A stretch of 13,358 nt of DNA. It comes from Symbiobacteriaceae bacterium (GTDB lineage: Bacteria; Bacillota; JAAYKD01; WRDA01). Below the pieces are notes generated by a model that saw only the letters and a list, made by a program, of their open reading frames with translations, was not told the DNA's origin and ran no database searches. The stretch's first letter is position 1; every line of letters begins with the position of its first letter. This document shows positions 1 to 7,002 of the stretch, one piece after another. A program made the position numbers and the translations under genes. The stretch is from NCBI GenBank assembly GCA_009783675.1, contig WRDA01000023.1, positions 1-13,358 on the forward strand, written 5' to 3'.

Positions 1-31
1 ATATCTTTGCTATAGGTGTGGCTCAGCATAT

Positions 32-67
32 CCAATAACACAAACCCAATAACTCAGTAACTCAAAC
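32..67. repeat. Short direct-repeat cluster upstream of parA
   Basis: CCAATAAC occurs at 32-39 and 46-53 (period 14), and TAACTCA at 50-56 and 58-64 (period 8). The cluster sits about 45 bases upstream of the parA start. Short repeats in front of parAB operons are often operators or partition-site elements, but these are short and AC-rich and could be chance. No consensus parS palindrome is visible here. The rest of 1-108 shows no recognisable gene, and I could not assign a convincing promoter. Confidence 0.3.
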
Positions 68-108
68 ATACGTATATGCCAGTATCATTGCCACTTGGGA
101 GGATTACG

Positions 109-930
109 ATGGAGCAAAAGTGCTTGATTATCGGTGTCGTCAATCAGAAAGGTGGCACCGCTAAAACGACTACAGCCATGCACCTGGGGGCCGGACTAGC
201 CATAAAAGGCAAGAGAGTGCTACTCTTAGATCTTGATCCTCAGGCTTCCCTATCGCTTCTGGCCGGGCTGGATCTCAGTATGAAGCGCCCAACGATCGCC
301 GATCTGCTGGAGGCGGAAATCGATCGCACTCCGTCGGCCAAGCCGGTAGCGCGAAAATACGAAGAGACTATTGTCAATCTGGACGTTAATCTCGACATCA
401 TACCCTCTTCGATCTCTCTTTCCGGTATGGAGATGAGGTTATTTACCGCAGACGCCAGAGAGTTTATCCTAAGGGGAGTACTCAATCCTTTAAGAGATCG
501 TTACGACTACATCATCATTGATGGTCTGCCCAACCTGGGTAGCCTGATGATGAACCTACTGACTGCAGCTGATAAAGTCATAATCCCGACCAAACCTGAA
601 TTCTTGGATATTCAGGGCGTCAGCCTGCTGGTGAATTATGCCGTCAATCGCGTGAAGTATAATCTTCTTAATCCTAACCTGGAGATAGCCGGCATCCTGC
701 TGACCATGGTCGATAGTCGTCTCAAGGCAACCCAGGAAATGCTTGGCGAACTATACGAGGTAACCGAAGAGAACGATATTCACATTTTCAGCACCCTGAT
801 TATCAGCAGTACCAAAGCCAGAGAGGCCAGCAAGAAGGGGATCACCCTTTACAAGTATGCGCCTACTGCCAAGCTGACTAGAGCCTATATGGAGTTTGTG
901 GAGGAGGTGCTGGCTCTTGGCCAGGATTAG
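109..930 (+). CDS. parA: ParA-family partition ATPase
   Basis: ParA/MinD-type ATPase of 273 residues that would move plasmid or element copies apart by cycling on the nucleoid with ParB. Seen: a deviant Walker A, KGGTAKTT, at residues 14-21 with both signature lysines (K14 and K19); DLDPQAS at about 41-47, the usual Walker A' segment; and a Walker B-like strand ending in Asp138 (IIIDG, then LPNLG where most relatives have a CPP-type sequence). The frame is open from an upstream ATG at 76, but ATG 109 is preferred because GGGAGG at 96-101 lies 7 bases ahead and the protein then begins as family members do, without a long extension. There is no N-terminal helix-turn-helix, so this is a small type Ib-like ParA and is unlikely to be a DNA-binding repressor by itself. 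parB follows after 31 bases, and the whole run to 6538 looks like one operon. Confidence 0.93.
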   Translation: MEQKCLIIGVVNQKGGTAKTTTAMHLGAGLAIKGKRVLLLDLDPQASLSLLAGLDLSMKRPTIADLLEAEIDRTPSAKPVARKYEETIVNLDVNLDIIPSSISLSGMEMRLFTADAREFILRGVLNPLRDRYDYIIIDGLPNLGSLMMNLLTAADKVIIPTKPEFLDIQGVSLLVNYAVNRVKYNLLNPNLEIAGILLTMVDSRLKATQEMLGELYEVTEENDIHIFSTLIISSTKAREASKKGITLYKYAPTAKLTRAYMEFVEEVLALGQD

Positions 931-961
931 CTTTAAGACCAAGGAAGAAAACCCGGATGCC

Positions 962-2035
962 ATGGACCTCTTTGCTAAAATAGCATCTGTGAGTTCCACC
1001 AACTCGCCGGATGACTACAAGCCAATCCTCATAGATATAAGCCTGCTCGATCCCTGGCCCAATCATCCTTTCCGGATGCATTCCCCGGCTCGCTTGCAGG
1101 AGCTCGCCGATTCGATCCGCGATAACGGGTTACATAGCCCGATCATCGTCAGGCGCAAGGAAGAGCGCTACCAGATCATTGCGGGTCATAACAGGGTTGC
1201 AGCATATAAGCTGCTCGGTAAAACAGAAATTTTGGCCAGAGTCGTGAAGAATCTGGATGACGATACAGCAGCCATCATGGTTACCGAATCCAACCTGCTG
1301 CAGAGAGATAGAATCTTGCCCAGCGAGAAGATGAGGGCTTATCGGATGCTCATCGATGCACTACGCCGAAAGGGTCGGGAGTTCAATGAGGCGGATACCG
1401 AGGAACCAACTGGCGCAGAGATAAATGTCCTGGACGAAGCCGCCAGGATAACCTCTGATAATAGGCGTCAAATAGCACGCTATCTGAGACTCAAAGAGCT
1501 GAACGAACTCTTGCTGGAAAGAGTGGACAATGAGAAACTACCCTTATATGCCGCTGTGTCTCTCTCTTACCTGACGAAGGAAGCTCAGGCACAGGTCGAG
1601 CGACTGTTAGCCCAAAACCCGAACACGAGAATTACCATCATTCTGGCAGATAAACTTAAGAAACTCAGTGCCAGCAGAAAGCGGGATCTCAGTAAAGAAG
1701 AGATCGCTGCAGTTTTACTGCCTGCTGACTCCGCAGATGCAGCAGAAGAGCCTGTAGAAGAGCCACTCCCGACTGTGCCTGCTGCAAAGACAGCCCGCAA
1801 AAAATCTGGCCTGCACAAAGATGGCGCCCTCAATCATCTTGAGCTTCTGCGCCAGATGAAGAAGGATAAGAAAATTTCTCTCAAGCAAAGGCGTTTGCTG
1901 GAGGGTCATGTTGCCGATGCCATCGAGAAGGCCAAGCAGGAAGTCATCAGGGAGTTTATGCGTATAAACCTGCCAAGTTTCGATCTGGATACTTATATAA
2001 ACAGCCTCACCGCAGAGGAGGTGATAGAAGAATAA
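962..2035 (+). CDS. parB: ParB/Spo0J-like partition protein
   Basis: Centromere-binding partner of ParA, 357 residues. The N-terminal ParB/sulfiredoxin-like CTP-binding domain (about 25-115) shows the strand pattern IIVRRKEERYQIIAGHNR followed by VAAYKLLG; the arginine box reads GHNR at residues 75-78, where chromosomal ParB has GERR. This variant occurs in ParB-like proteins of plasmids and conjugative elements. It is followed by TESNLLQRD and ILPSEK (118-123), typical of the family, and by a central helix-turn-helix region (about 155-220). An Ala/Glu/Pro-rich linker at about 260-285 leads to a charged helical tail. ATG 962 is preferred; the frame is open upstream to 896 but would overlap parA and add an unconserved leader. 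A weak ribosome site, AAGGAAG, lies at 941-947. No canonical parS sequence is visible in the window, so its binding site is unknown. Confidence 0.9.
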   Translation: MDLFAKIASVSSTNSPDDYKPILIDISLLDPWPNHPFRMHSPARLQELADSIRDNGLHSPIIVRRKEERYQIIAGHNRVAAYKLLGKTEILARVVKNLDDDTAAIMVTESNLLQRDRILPSEKMRAYRMLIDALRRKGREFNEADTEEPTGAEINVLDEAARITSDNRRQIARYLRLKELNELLLERVDNEKLPLYAAVSLSYLTKEAQAQVERLLAQNPNTRITIILADKLKKLSASRKRDLSKEEIAAVLLPADSADAAEEPVEEPLPTVPAAKTARKKSGLHKDGALNHLELLRQMKKDKKISLKQRRLLEGHVADAIEKAKQEVIREFMRINLPSFDLDTYINSLTAEEVIEE

Positions 2036-2048
2036 GGAGGGGAATCGA

Positions 2049-3863
2049 TTGGTCGAAGTTTGTTACCAGTCCAGCGTAAGCATGGAGTTAGGAGCAGAGG
2101 AACGAAGTCGCCTGGCAGCCAGTGATGAACTCAACCAGCAATTATTGGATTTTCTGGATGAAAAGCTTAGTGATGCCTATCAGTTCCGACGAGAGTTTCC
2201 AGCTGTCGACTTAGGTATCGGCGGTTTGGTGAAAGACGAACTGATCCCGCAATTCGGCCTTGAACGCTCGATGACGCTACTGGCACACATTATAATGACA
2301 AACCCCTATTATCAAGAGCATCTGAATGCAGATAATGTAGCCTGGGCCAAGACCATGCGACCCATTCATGCCTGGCAGGAATACAGGTTTAACTCGGAAT
2401 GGTTTTACCCCAGCACCTGGGATATCTCTCTTGACGCAGTGATAAACTACATGCGCGAATATGCATACAGAATCCGCGCGAGTATCCCCGAAGCAAGCGA
2501 CACATTGTCCGGGCAGGACTATATCTGGACTTTTCTCTGCAGCGACTGTTTTTCTTCTGAGGAGAACCACTCCTATAATAGCTTCATGGATGCGCTGTCC
2601 GGCATAGATATCAGGGGCATGGAGAGTGATCTGCTAACCATCTGCATCGACGCAGAGAGTGCGGAGGCGCTGGCGAGGGTCCTACAGGCACTAAAGAAAG
2701 AGATACCCGCTGATCATAAAGAGATGGCCCTGCCGGAAGACGCAGGGCTTTCTGATATCACCCCAGAGGCAAGTAAGCAAGTCATCGTCCAGGCAGAGCC
2801 GCAGAAAATTAGTCAGATCATGACAGCTTTGCCACTGGTGCAATCGCTGGAAGGCAGTCACAGTCAGGGAAAGCGCAATTGGGTCACCACAGAGCAGATT
2901 GCCGATGCCAAGGCGGTGCCCATGGAGGAGCTGGCCAGGCGACTGGGCTATGAGCTCAAGAAAGAAGGCAGGAGCTTTCGCTTCGAGAGGGACAGCAGCA
3001 TCACCATCAGCAATAACCTGTGGACGGATCACGCTCCCTCGGCCAGAGGTACAGGTGGCAGCACCATCGACTTTTTAACCAAGTATCACTCCCCGGGTAT
3101 GTCCTTCCAGGATGCGGTGAGAGAGATCCACCGCCTCTGTCTGAACCCGGTGGACGATCTACTCAGCGCACATGAATGGCTGCGACGAACCCCGACTGAG
3201 ACCTCTCCCGCAGAGTTTGCCTTACCCGAACGTAGCATGACTGCCCGTAATGTCACCGAATACCTAACCAAGACCAGGGGCATTGCCGAGGAGATAGTCA
3301 TCGAGCAGCTGAGAAACGGCAACCTCTACCAAAGCGCACCCTACGATAATTGTTGCTTCGTGGGCTATGACGGGCATGGAACGCCACGCAGCGCCTTTCA
3401 GAGAGGTACCAGCAAGAATGCAGCCAAGCGCTTTCTGGGAGAGGTGCAGGGATCTTGCAAGGAATACCCCTTCCTGATGAAGGGTAACTCCGGACACTGG
3501 CTCTATGTCTTCGAAAGCGCCATCGATGCCCTGAGCCACGCCACCCTGGCTCGGCAAAGAGGAGAGAACTGGACTGATCACAGTCGCCTGAGCCTCAACG
3601 GGGTAGGTTCGGTCGCCCTGGAGCGCTATCTTGATGAGCATGAAGGTGTGATCGGGGTGACCCTCTGCCTGGACAACGATGAAGCCGGGCTGAACGCCAC
3701 CAAGAGTATCAGGAAACTCCTGACCGAGAGATATACTCACCTTCTGGTGGAAACGGAGACGCCAAGGGAGAAGGATGTCAATGAAGATCTCCTGGCGACA
3801 CTGAACAGAATGCCAGAGATATATGATCTGCCGGTAGCATCCGCCAGGGGGCGGGGTATCTGA
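2049..3863 (+). CDS. TOPRIM/DUF3991 primase-like protein
   Basis: Probable DNA primase-related protein of the mobile element, 604 residues. The C-terminal half has a DUF3991-like region (about 395-470, beginning with TARNVTEYLTKTRGI) followed by a TOPRIM_2 fold. The catalytic TOPRIM glutamate is E489 in FESAIDALS, the DxD is D542/D544 in CLDNDEAG, and KDVNEDLL follows near the end. Residues about 275-355 resemble the primase zinc-finger domain (MEELARRLGYEL, then GTGGSTIDFL), but I see no zinc-binding cysteines there. The first 270 residues include a DUF3849-like helical segment (FGLERSMTLLAHII, then DNVAWAKTM). The start is TTG 2049, supported by AAGGAGG at 2034-2040, 8 bases upstream; the next ATG is at 2082. 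The gene lies 13 bases after parB. Primases of this kind prime the transferred strand or plasmid replication; that role here is inferred. Confidence 0.82.
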   Translation: MVEVCYQSSVSMELGAEERSRLAASDELNQQLLDFLDEKLSDAYQFRREFPAVDLGIGGLVKDELIPQFGLERSMTLLAHIIMTNPYYQEHLNADNVAWAKTMRPIHAWQEYRFNSEWFYPSTWDISLDAVINYMREYAYRIRASIPEASDTLSGQDYIWTFLCSDCFSSEENHSYNSFMDALSGIDIRGMESDLLTICIDAESAEALARVLQALKKEIPADHKEMALPEDAGLSDITPEASKQVIVQAEPQKISQIMTALPLVQSLEGSHSQGKRNWVTTEQIADAKAVPMEELARRLGYELKKEGRSFRFERDSSITISNNLWTDHAPSARGTGGSTIDFLTKYHSPGMSFQDAVREIHRLCLNPVDDLLSAHEWLRRTPTETSPAEFALPERSMTARNVTEYLTKTRGIAEEIVIEQLRNGNLYQSAPYDNCCFVGYDGHGTPRSAFQRGTSKNAAKRFLGEVQGSCKEYPFLMKGNSGHWLYVFESAIDALSHATLARQRGENWTDHSRLSLNGVGSVALERYLDEHEGVIGVTLCLDNDEAGLNATKSIRKLLTERYTHLLVETETPREKDVNEDLLATLNRMPEIYDLPVASARGRGI

Positions 3864-3864
3864 A

Positions 3865-4170
3865 ATGAGCATCTTCGAGGATAAGGTCCTGCGCAGGAAG
3901 CTGAAACGAATACTCAGCCAGCCGAGGATATGGTTTATCATCGTCGTCTATCCTCTGCTGACCCTGGTTTTCGGGTTGGCTAAAGCTTACCTGACCTCTG
4001 CTGTGCTGACCTGGCCACTGGTTGCCGGCCTGGCTGTATGGGCCATCTGCGCCTTCATCAGCCTGAGCACGGTCTGGAGCATTCTGGTCAGGTTGTTCAA
4101 ACGAGACTACCAGGGATCCAAGTTGCGCATCAGGGAGCGGCAGGGGATCGAGTTGTCGAAGGATCACTAG
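3865..4170 (+). CDS. Small two-helix membrane protein, function unknown
   Basis: A 101-residue protein with a basic N-terminal segment (RRKLKRILSQPR), two hydrophobic helices at about residues 22-42 and 47-75, and a basic C-terminal tail (RLFKRDYQGSKLRIRERQG). This predicts two membrane passes with both ends in the cytoplasm. I recognise no family. It starts one base after the primase stop codon, so translation is probably coupled. Its position between primase and replication-relaxation genes suggests an accessory part of the transfer or replication machinery, for example a membrane tether, but that is a guess. The clean spacing within the operon supports it being a real gene. Confidence 0.7.
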   Translation: MSIFEDKVLRRKLKRILSQPRIWFIIVVYPLLTLVFGLAKAYLTSAVLTWPLVAGLAVWAICAFISLSTVWSILVRLFKRDYQGSKLRIRERQGIELSKDH

Positions 4171-4183
4171 AGGGGGTTGAGAG

Positions 4184-5782
4184 GTGTTTCCTGATCTGCA
4201 ACCGGGACTAAGCAGAAAAAGAGAGAGAAGAATAGAGCCAGATGAAGAGAGTCGCTCCTTCGATCTCAACTTCAAAATCAGCAATGTCCACATGGCATAC
4301 CTCAACTTTGCCAGGCGACACGATGGGATCTTTCGTCCCTCGGAATATGACCTGCATCTGCTCTACACCACCAAGAACCCTAACATGTACAGTCAGCGGG
4401 TGGAATGGAGCAGACAGACGGTGGCTCATCTGACTCAGGCAGGCTACTTCAAGAAGGTCAGAGATGACGAGTATCACCTCAATCTGGCGGCTATGGAGTT
4501 CTTGGAGGAGCTGCACAGTCGCCGTAAAGAGTTTAACCCGGGGCGCAACTACTGGGATCTGCTAATGCTGCACAACAAGGGCACTCTGGACTATGAAGCG
4601 GCAGCGGCGAAGTTTATCCCACCCTCTTCGCCCAATCCCGCGCAGCGGCGCAAGATATTCAGGGGTATGCTGAATAAGCTTAAGGTAGAAGGGTTTTTGG
4701 AGAATCCGCGTCGGGGAGTTTATCTTCTGACACCTGTGGCTATGGAGTTTCTGACCAAGCCGATCCAGTCTGCAGAGCGACGCAAGCAGGAGCACCCGGA
4801 CGGGTTGTCCCTGGGTCTGTACGATGTAAGGATGATGCAGTATGTGGCAACCGATCCTCTCTCCGGCGAGCACAGGCTGGACCTATCCTGGGATGAACCG
4901 AGTATTGCCAGGCTGAGGAAGCGGGAGGATACCTTACGCCGAAACGGGCTGATCCGGGAGGAGATCATCTGCGAGGAACTGTGGCAGCGGCTACAGATGA
5001 AGAAGCAGCTGAGAGATACGGGGCAAAAGTATGGGATCGCGAACCTGAGCGGGGAGCAGAAGACTCTTCTGCGGGAGATGAGGCAGTTCGAGCTGCTTAA
5101 CTTCCCGCGAGTGACCGAGTATATCTATCATGGAAATCGTGCCCTGGCCGCGATAGATGTAAACGATCTGATCTCTAATGGTTATCTGCGCTACTCCCCG
5201 GAGCACCAGTTTCTGGTCCTTACGGCTACTGGCTTAAAGCAAGCCGGGGCTTTGATCGATATCGACACCCGCTATTCCCCGAGATACTTGGTTAACCCTT
5301 ATGAGATGGCTCATGATATGATGATCTATCCCTCCTTCAAGGGGGTGGAGGGTGAAATCCTGGCGGCTGGTGGGGAGATAATCGAAGTGAGGACGGATAA
5401 GCAACTGCGGCGTGAAATGGCCGTAAATGGCGATATGGAATGGTTTCCTGACGTGCGGCTAACCTACAGAGATGCCACTGGCAAGGAGCTGCAGCGGGAT
5501 ATCGAGGTGGACAGGGGATATGATGAAAGGGTCATCGCAGCGAAGGTAGCCGGCTTCCTGGCCGAAGGGAATAATAAGGCCAAGCGGGGAGGCGACGAAG
5601 GAGCAGCAGCTTTCTCTGCAGAGGACATGGCTATGGAGTGGGTGGTTCACAGCCCGGCGCAAGCGGCCAGAGTTGCCAATGTGTTGAAGCGTCCGGATAC
5701 TATTAACATCCTGAGCAAGAGGAGAAAGATCAGGTTGCTGATGCTCAGCGAGCAGGGATATTTGAAGGAGTTGTACTGGTAA
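4184..5782 (+). CDS. Replication-relaxation-like winged-helix and nuclease-like protein
   Basis: A 532-residue protein with repeated winged-helix units in the N-terminal two thirds. One unit runs at about 25-110 and another at about 120-195 (each ending in a beta-wing such as GVYLLTPVAMEFL); more helical segments and another wing (HQFLVLTATGLKQAG) follow. The C-terminal part has a PD-(D/E)XK-like signature: PD at 422-423 in WFPDVRL, E441-x-D443 in DIEVDRG, and K454 in VIAAKV. This winged-helix plus 'IEVDRG' layout is that of the replication-relaxation family (Replic_Relax) found in mobilisation modules of plasmids and integrative elements. The likely role is binding at an origin of replication or transfer; nuclease activity is inferred only from the motif. 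The start is GTG 4184 with AGAGGGGG at 4169-4176. The next gene begins 3 bases after its stop. No classical relaxase lies nearby, so this protein is a candidate for part of that job. Confidence 0.7.
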   Translation: MFPDLQPGLSRKRERRIEPDEESRSFDLNFKISNVHMAYLNFARRHDGIFRPSEYDLHLLYTTKNPNMYSQRVEWSRQTVAHLTQAGYFKKVRDDEYHLNLAAMEFLEELHSRRKEFNPGRNYWDLLMLHNKGTLDYEAAAAKFIPPSSPNPAQRRKIFRGMLNKLKVEGFLENPRRGVYLLTPVAMEFLTKPIQSAERRKQEHPDGLSLGLYDVRMMQYVATDPLSGEHRLDLSWDEPSIARLRKREDTLRRNGLIREEIICEELWQRLQMKKQLRDTGQKYGIANLSGEQKTLLREMRQFELLNFPRVTEYIYHGNRALAAIDVNDLISNGYLRYSPEHQFLVLTATGLKQAGALIDIDTRYSPRYLVNPYEMAHDMMIYPSFKGVEGEILAAGGEIIEVRTDKQLRREMAVNGDMEWFPDVRLTYRDATGKELQRDIEVDRGYDERVIAAKVAGFLAEGNNKAKRGGDEGAAAFSAEDMAMEWVVHSPAQAARVANVLKRPDTINILSKRRKIRLLMLSEQGYLKELYW

Positions 5783-5785
5783 GAT

Positions 5786-6538
5786 ATGCTGACACCAACT
5801 GTAGAAAACACCCTCAAAGCGATCTACGACTTCGGCGGCTATGCCACCACCGAGATGCTCTGCGCCTGGCGGCCGGAGGTCAGTCGCAGTTATCAGGCCA
5901 AAGTGCTGCAGATCCTGACTCTGGAGAAGTATCTGGTGACCAGACCCAATCTGCGTTATGGCAATATGCCCAAAGTTTATCAGGTTACCGGAAAGACTTG
6001 CGCTCTCTACGGTAATCCCAACTCCTACCGAAAGAGCGTGCATAACGAGACCTATGTCAGACGCAGCCTCCTGCGCAGTTTGTTCCTGTTCAGGCTGGTA
6101 GGCAGCGGTTATCCCTACGAGGATATCCTGGCCAGCAACGAGGATCGCGTAAACCTATTACAACAGATGGCTGTTCAGCCAGCCGGTCTGCCAGCCAAGA
6201 TGATCTACGGGGAAAGGTCGATCCAGATTGAGGAATATATACTACGCAAGTCTCCTGGCAGTGGAGGGGAAGGTCTGACTATCCTGCATACCCACAAGCC
6301 AGGCTTTTCCCCACGCAAACAGCTGTATTCACTCTGTGAGCGATACGCTGAAATCAGCGAGACGCTGGATCCTCCACCTAGCGTTTACGTGGTTTGTGAA
6401 CATGAAGGAGATGCGGCAGCCTACTTGAGGGCCGCCAAGAACAGGAGCGGTTCCATTACCTCCAACATCGAAGTTTGTTCTCTGGGGGCTGATTTAAATA
6501 CGGCGCAAAAACAGCAAAAAAGCGGCAGTAATCTGTAA
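5786..6538 (+). CDS. Winged-helix protein, probable partner of the preceding gene
   Basis: A 250-residue protein that begins with a winged-helix domain (about 5-75: helices, then a hairpin of the type YGNMPKVYQVTGKTCALYG). It is followed by a helix-rich segment with several arginines (ETYVRRSLLRSLFLFRL) and a C-terminal alpha/beta region (LTILHTHKPGF, then QLYSLCERYAEISETL, then SVYVVCEHEGDAAAYLRAA). The order of elements resembles the C-terminal half of replication-relaxation proteins, but the acidic nuclease residues of its larger neighbour are absent, so it may be a catalytically dead paralogue. It starts 3 bases after the upstream stop and ends the first operon. The family assignment is inference; I do not recognise a named gene. 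A DNA-binding accessory protein for origin processing is the most economical reading. Confidence 0.6.
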   Translation: MLTPTVENTLKAIYDFGGYATTEMLCAWRPEVSRSYQAKVLQILTLEKYLVTRPNLRYGNMPKVYQVTGKTCALYGNPNSYRKSVHNETYVRRSLLRSLFLFRLVGSGYPYEDILASNEDRVNLLQQMAVQPAGLPAKMIYGERSIQIEEYILRKSPGSGGEGLTILHTHKPGFSPRKQLYSLCERYAEISETLDPPPSVYVVCEHEGDAAAYLRAAKNRSGSITSNIEVCSLGADLNTAQKQQKSGSNL

Positions 6539-6554
6539 ATAACAAACAAAATGT

Positions 6555-6577
6555 TCAGGTGACTAATAGTCACCTGA
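6555..6577. promoter_or_regulatory. Perfect 23-bp palindrome after the first operon
   Basis: The arms TCAGGTGACTA (6555-6565) and TAGTCACCTGA (6567-6577) match perfectly around a single central A at 6566. It lies 17 bases after the last stop codon of the parAB operon. No T run follows on either strand, so it is not a standard intrinsic terminator, and a one-base loop is poor for an RNA hairpin. A protein-binding operator or a parS-like centromere site is therefore more likely than a terminator. Confidence 0.55.
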
Positions 6578-6591
6578 GAAAAATGAAATTG

Positions 6592-6612
6592 CTACAGTTG
6601 GCCTATCTGTAG
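6592..6612. repeat. Small inverted repeat in the leader region
   Basis: CTACAG (6592-6597) and CTGTAG (6607-6612) can pair around a 9-base loop. The repeat lies 14 bases after the 23-bp palindrome, and a short direct repeat, CAAATG, occurs just downstream at 6617-6628. It may be part of the same regulatory site or of the RNA leader. The evidence is weak because the arms are only 6 bases. Confidence 0.3.
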
Positions 6613-6689
6613 TGCGCAAATGCAAATGAAATCCTCAGAATCTGATGGTTTAGACAGCGAAAACCCGTATGCATGAAGGTGCGATCACA

Positions 6690-6976
6690 ACAGAATATGC
6701 CAAAAGAGACTTGAAAAACGTGTGCTTTGGCATTGGTTTGGTTGATGGGTTAGGGAAACCGTTCAACATGGTGCGTAGGCGTCAAAGGCAGATGGGGAAC
6801 GAGATAGAGGAAGGGGGAGAGGTTACGATAGGTAGTGGACACTCACGACTTTTCCACTCATGGTTGCACCATGAGTTGCGACGAACCTGAAGGTTCGTGC
6901 TGCAGGTCGGAGTGTCTAGTGCGGATTACAGCAGAATACTTCACGGCACCGTCGACGATTAGCGACGGTGCTTTTT
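6690..6976 (+). ncRNA. Structured leader RNA or small RNA upstream of virD4
   Basis: This gene-free stretch is packed with consecutive inverted repeats on the + strand. They are ATGCCAAA/TTTGGCAT (6698-6705 with 6726-6733), GTTGATGGGTT/AACCGTTCAAC (6741-6751 with 6757-6767, two internal mismatches), AGTGGA/TCCACT (6834-6839 with 6853-6858), ACTCATGGT/ACCATGAGT (6856-6864 with 6868-6876), ACGAACC/GGTTCGT with a TGAA loop (6881-6887 with 6892-6898), and GGAGTGTCT/AGAATACTTC (6909-6917 with 6933-6942, one bulge and wobbles). The series ends in an intrinsic terminator. Between the hairpins lies a purine-rich segment (about 6783-6822). I recognise no known RNA family; T-box, tmRNA, RNase P and group II intron signatures were not found. 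The 5' end is uncertain because no clear promoter was identified. It could be an attenuating 5' leader for virD4, an independent small RNA, or both. Confidence 0.6.
6946..6976 (+). terminator. Intrinsic terminator just ahead of virD4
   Basis: GCACCGTCG (6946-6954) and CGACGGTGC (6963-6971) form a perfect 9-bp GC-rich stem with an 8-base loop, followed directly by TTTTT (6972-6976). The ribosome site of virD4 begins at about 6985, so there is no room for a separate promoter between them. Transcription of the transfer genes must read through this terminator or start inside it. Confidence 0.85.
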
Positions 6977-7002
6977 GTAACAACAGGAAGGAGCAGATAA
7001 CT

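Noticed and set aside
3264..3941. Long antisense open frame opposite the primase gene (225 codons)
   Set aside because: It mirrors the codon structure of the well-supported primase gene on the + strand and shows no domain, no start context and no plausible composition of its own.
6669..6890. Open frame of 73 codons in the leader region (MHEGAITTEYAKR start)
   Set aside because: It lies across several strong hairpins, has no ribosome site, resembles no family I know and overlaps another open frame. The structured-RNA reading explains the region better.
6635..6990. T-box, hammerhead ribozyme or group II intron
   Set aside because: A CTGATGG followed by GAAAA at 6643-6664 recalls a hammerhead core, and GGTGCGATC recalls an intron 5' end. 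The required stem II, T-box bulge and intron domain V sequences are absent.
6835..7002. Extension of VirD4 from GTG 6835 or ATG 6871
   Set aside because: It would place the terminator and two hairpins inside the coding region and give a Cys-rich leader unlike coupling proteins. The ribosome site at 6985-6993 fits a start near 7003.
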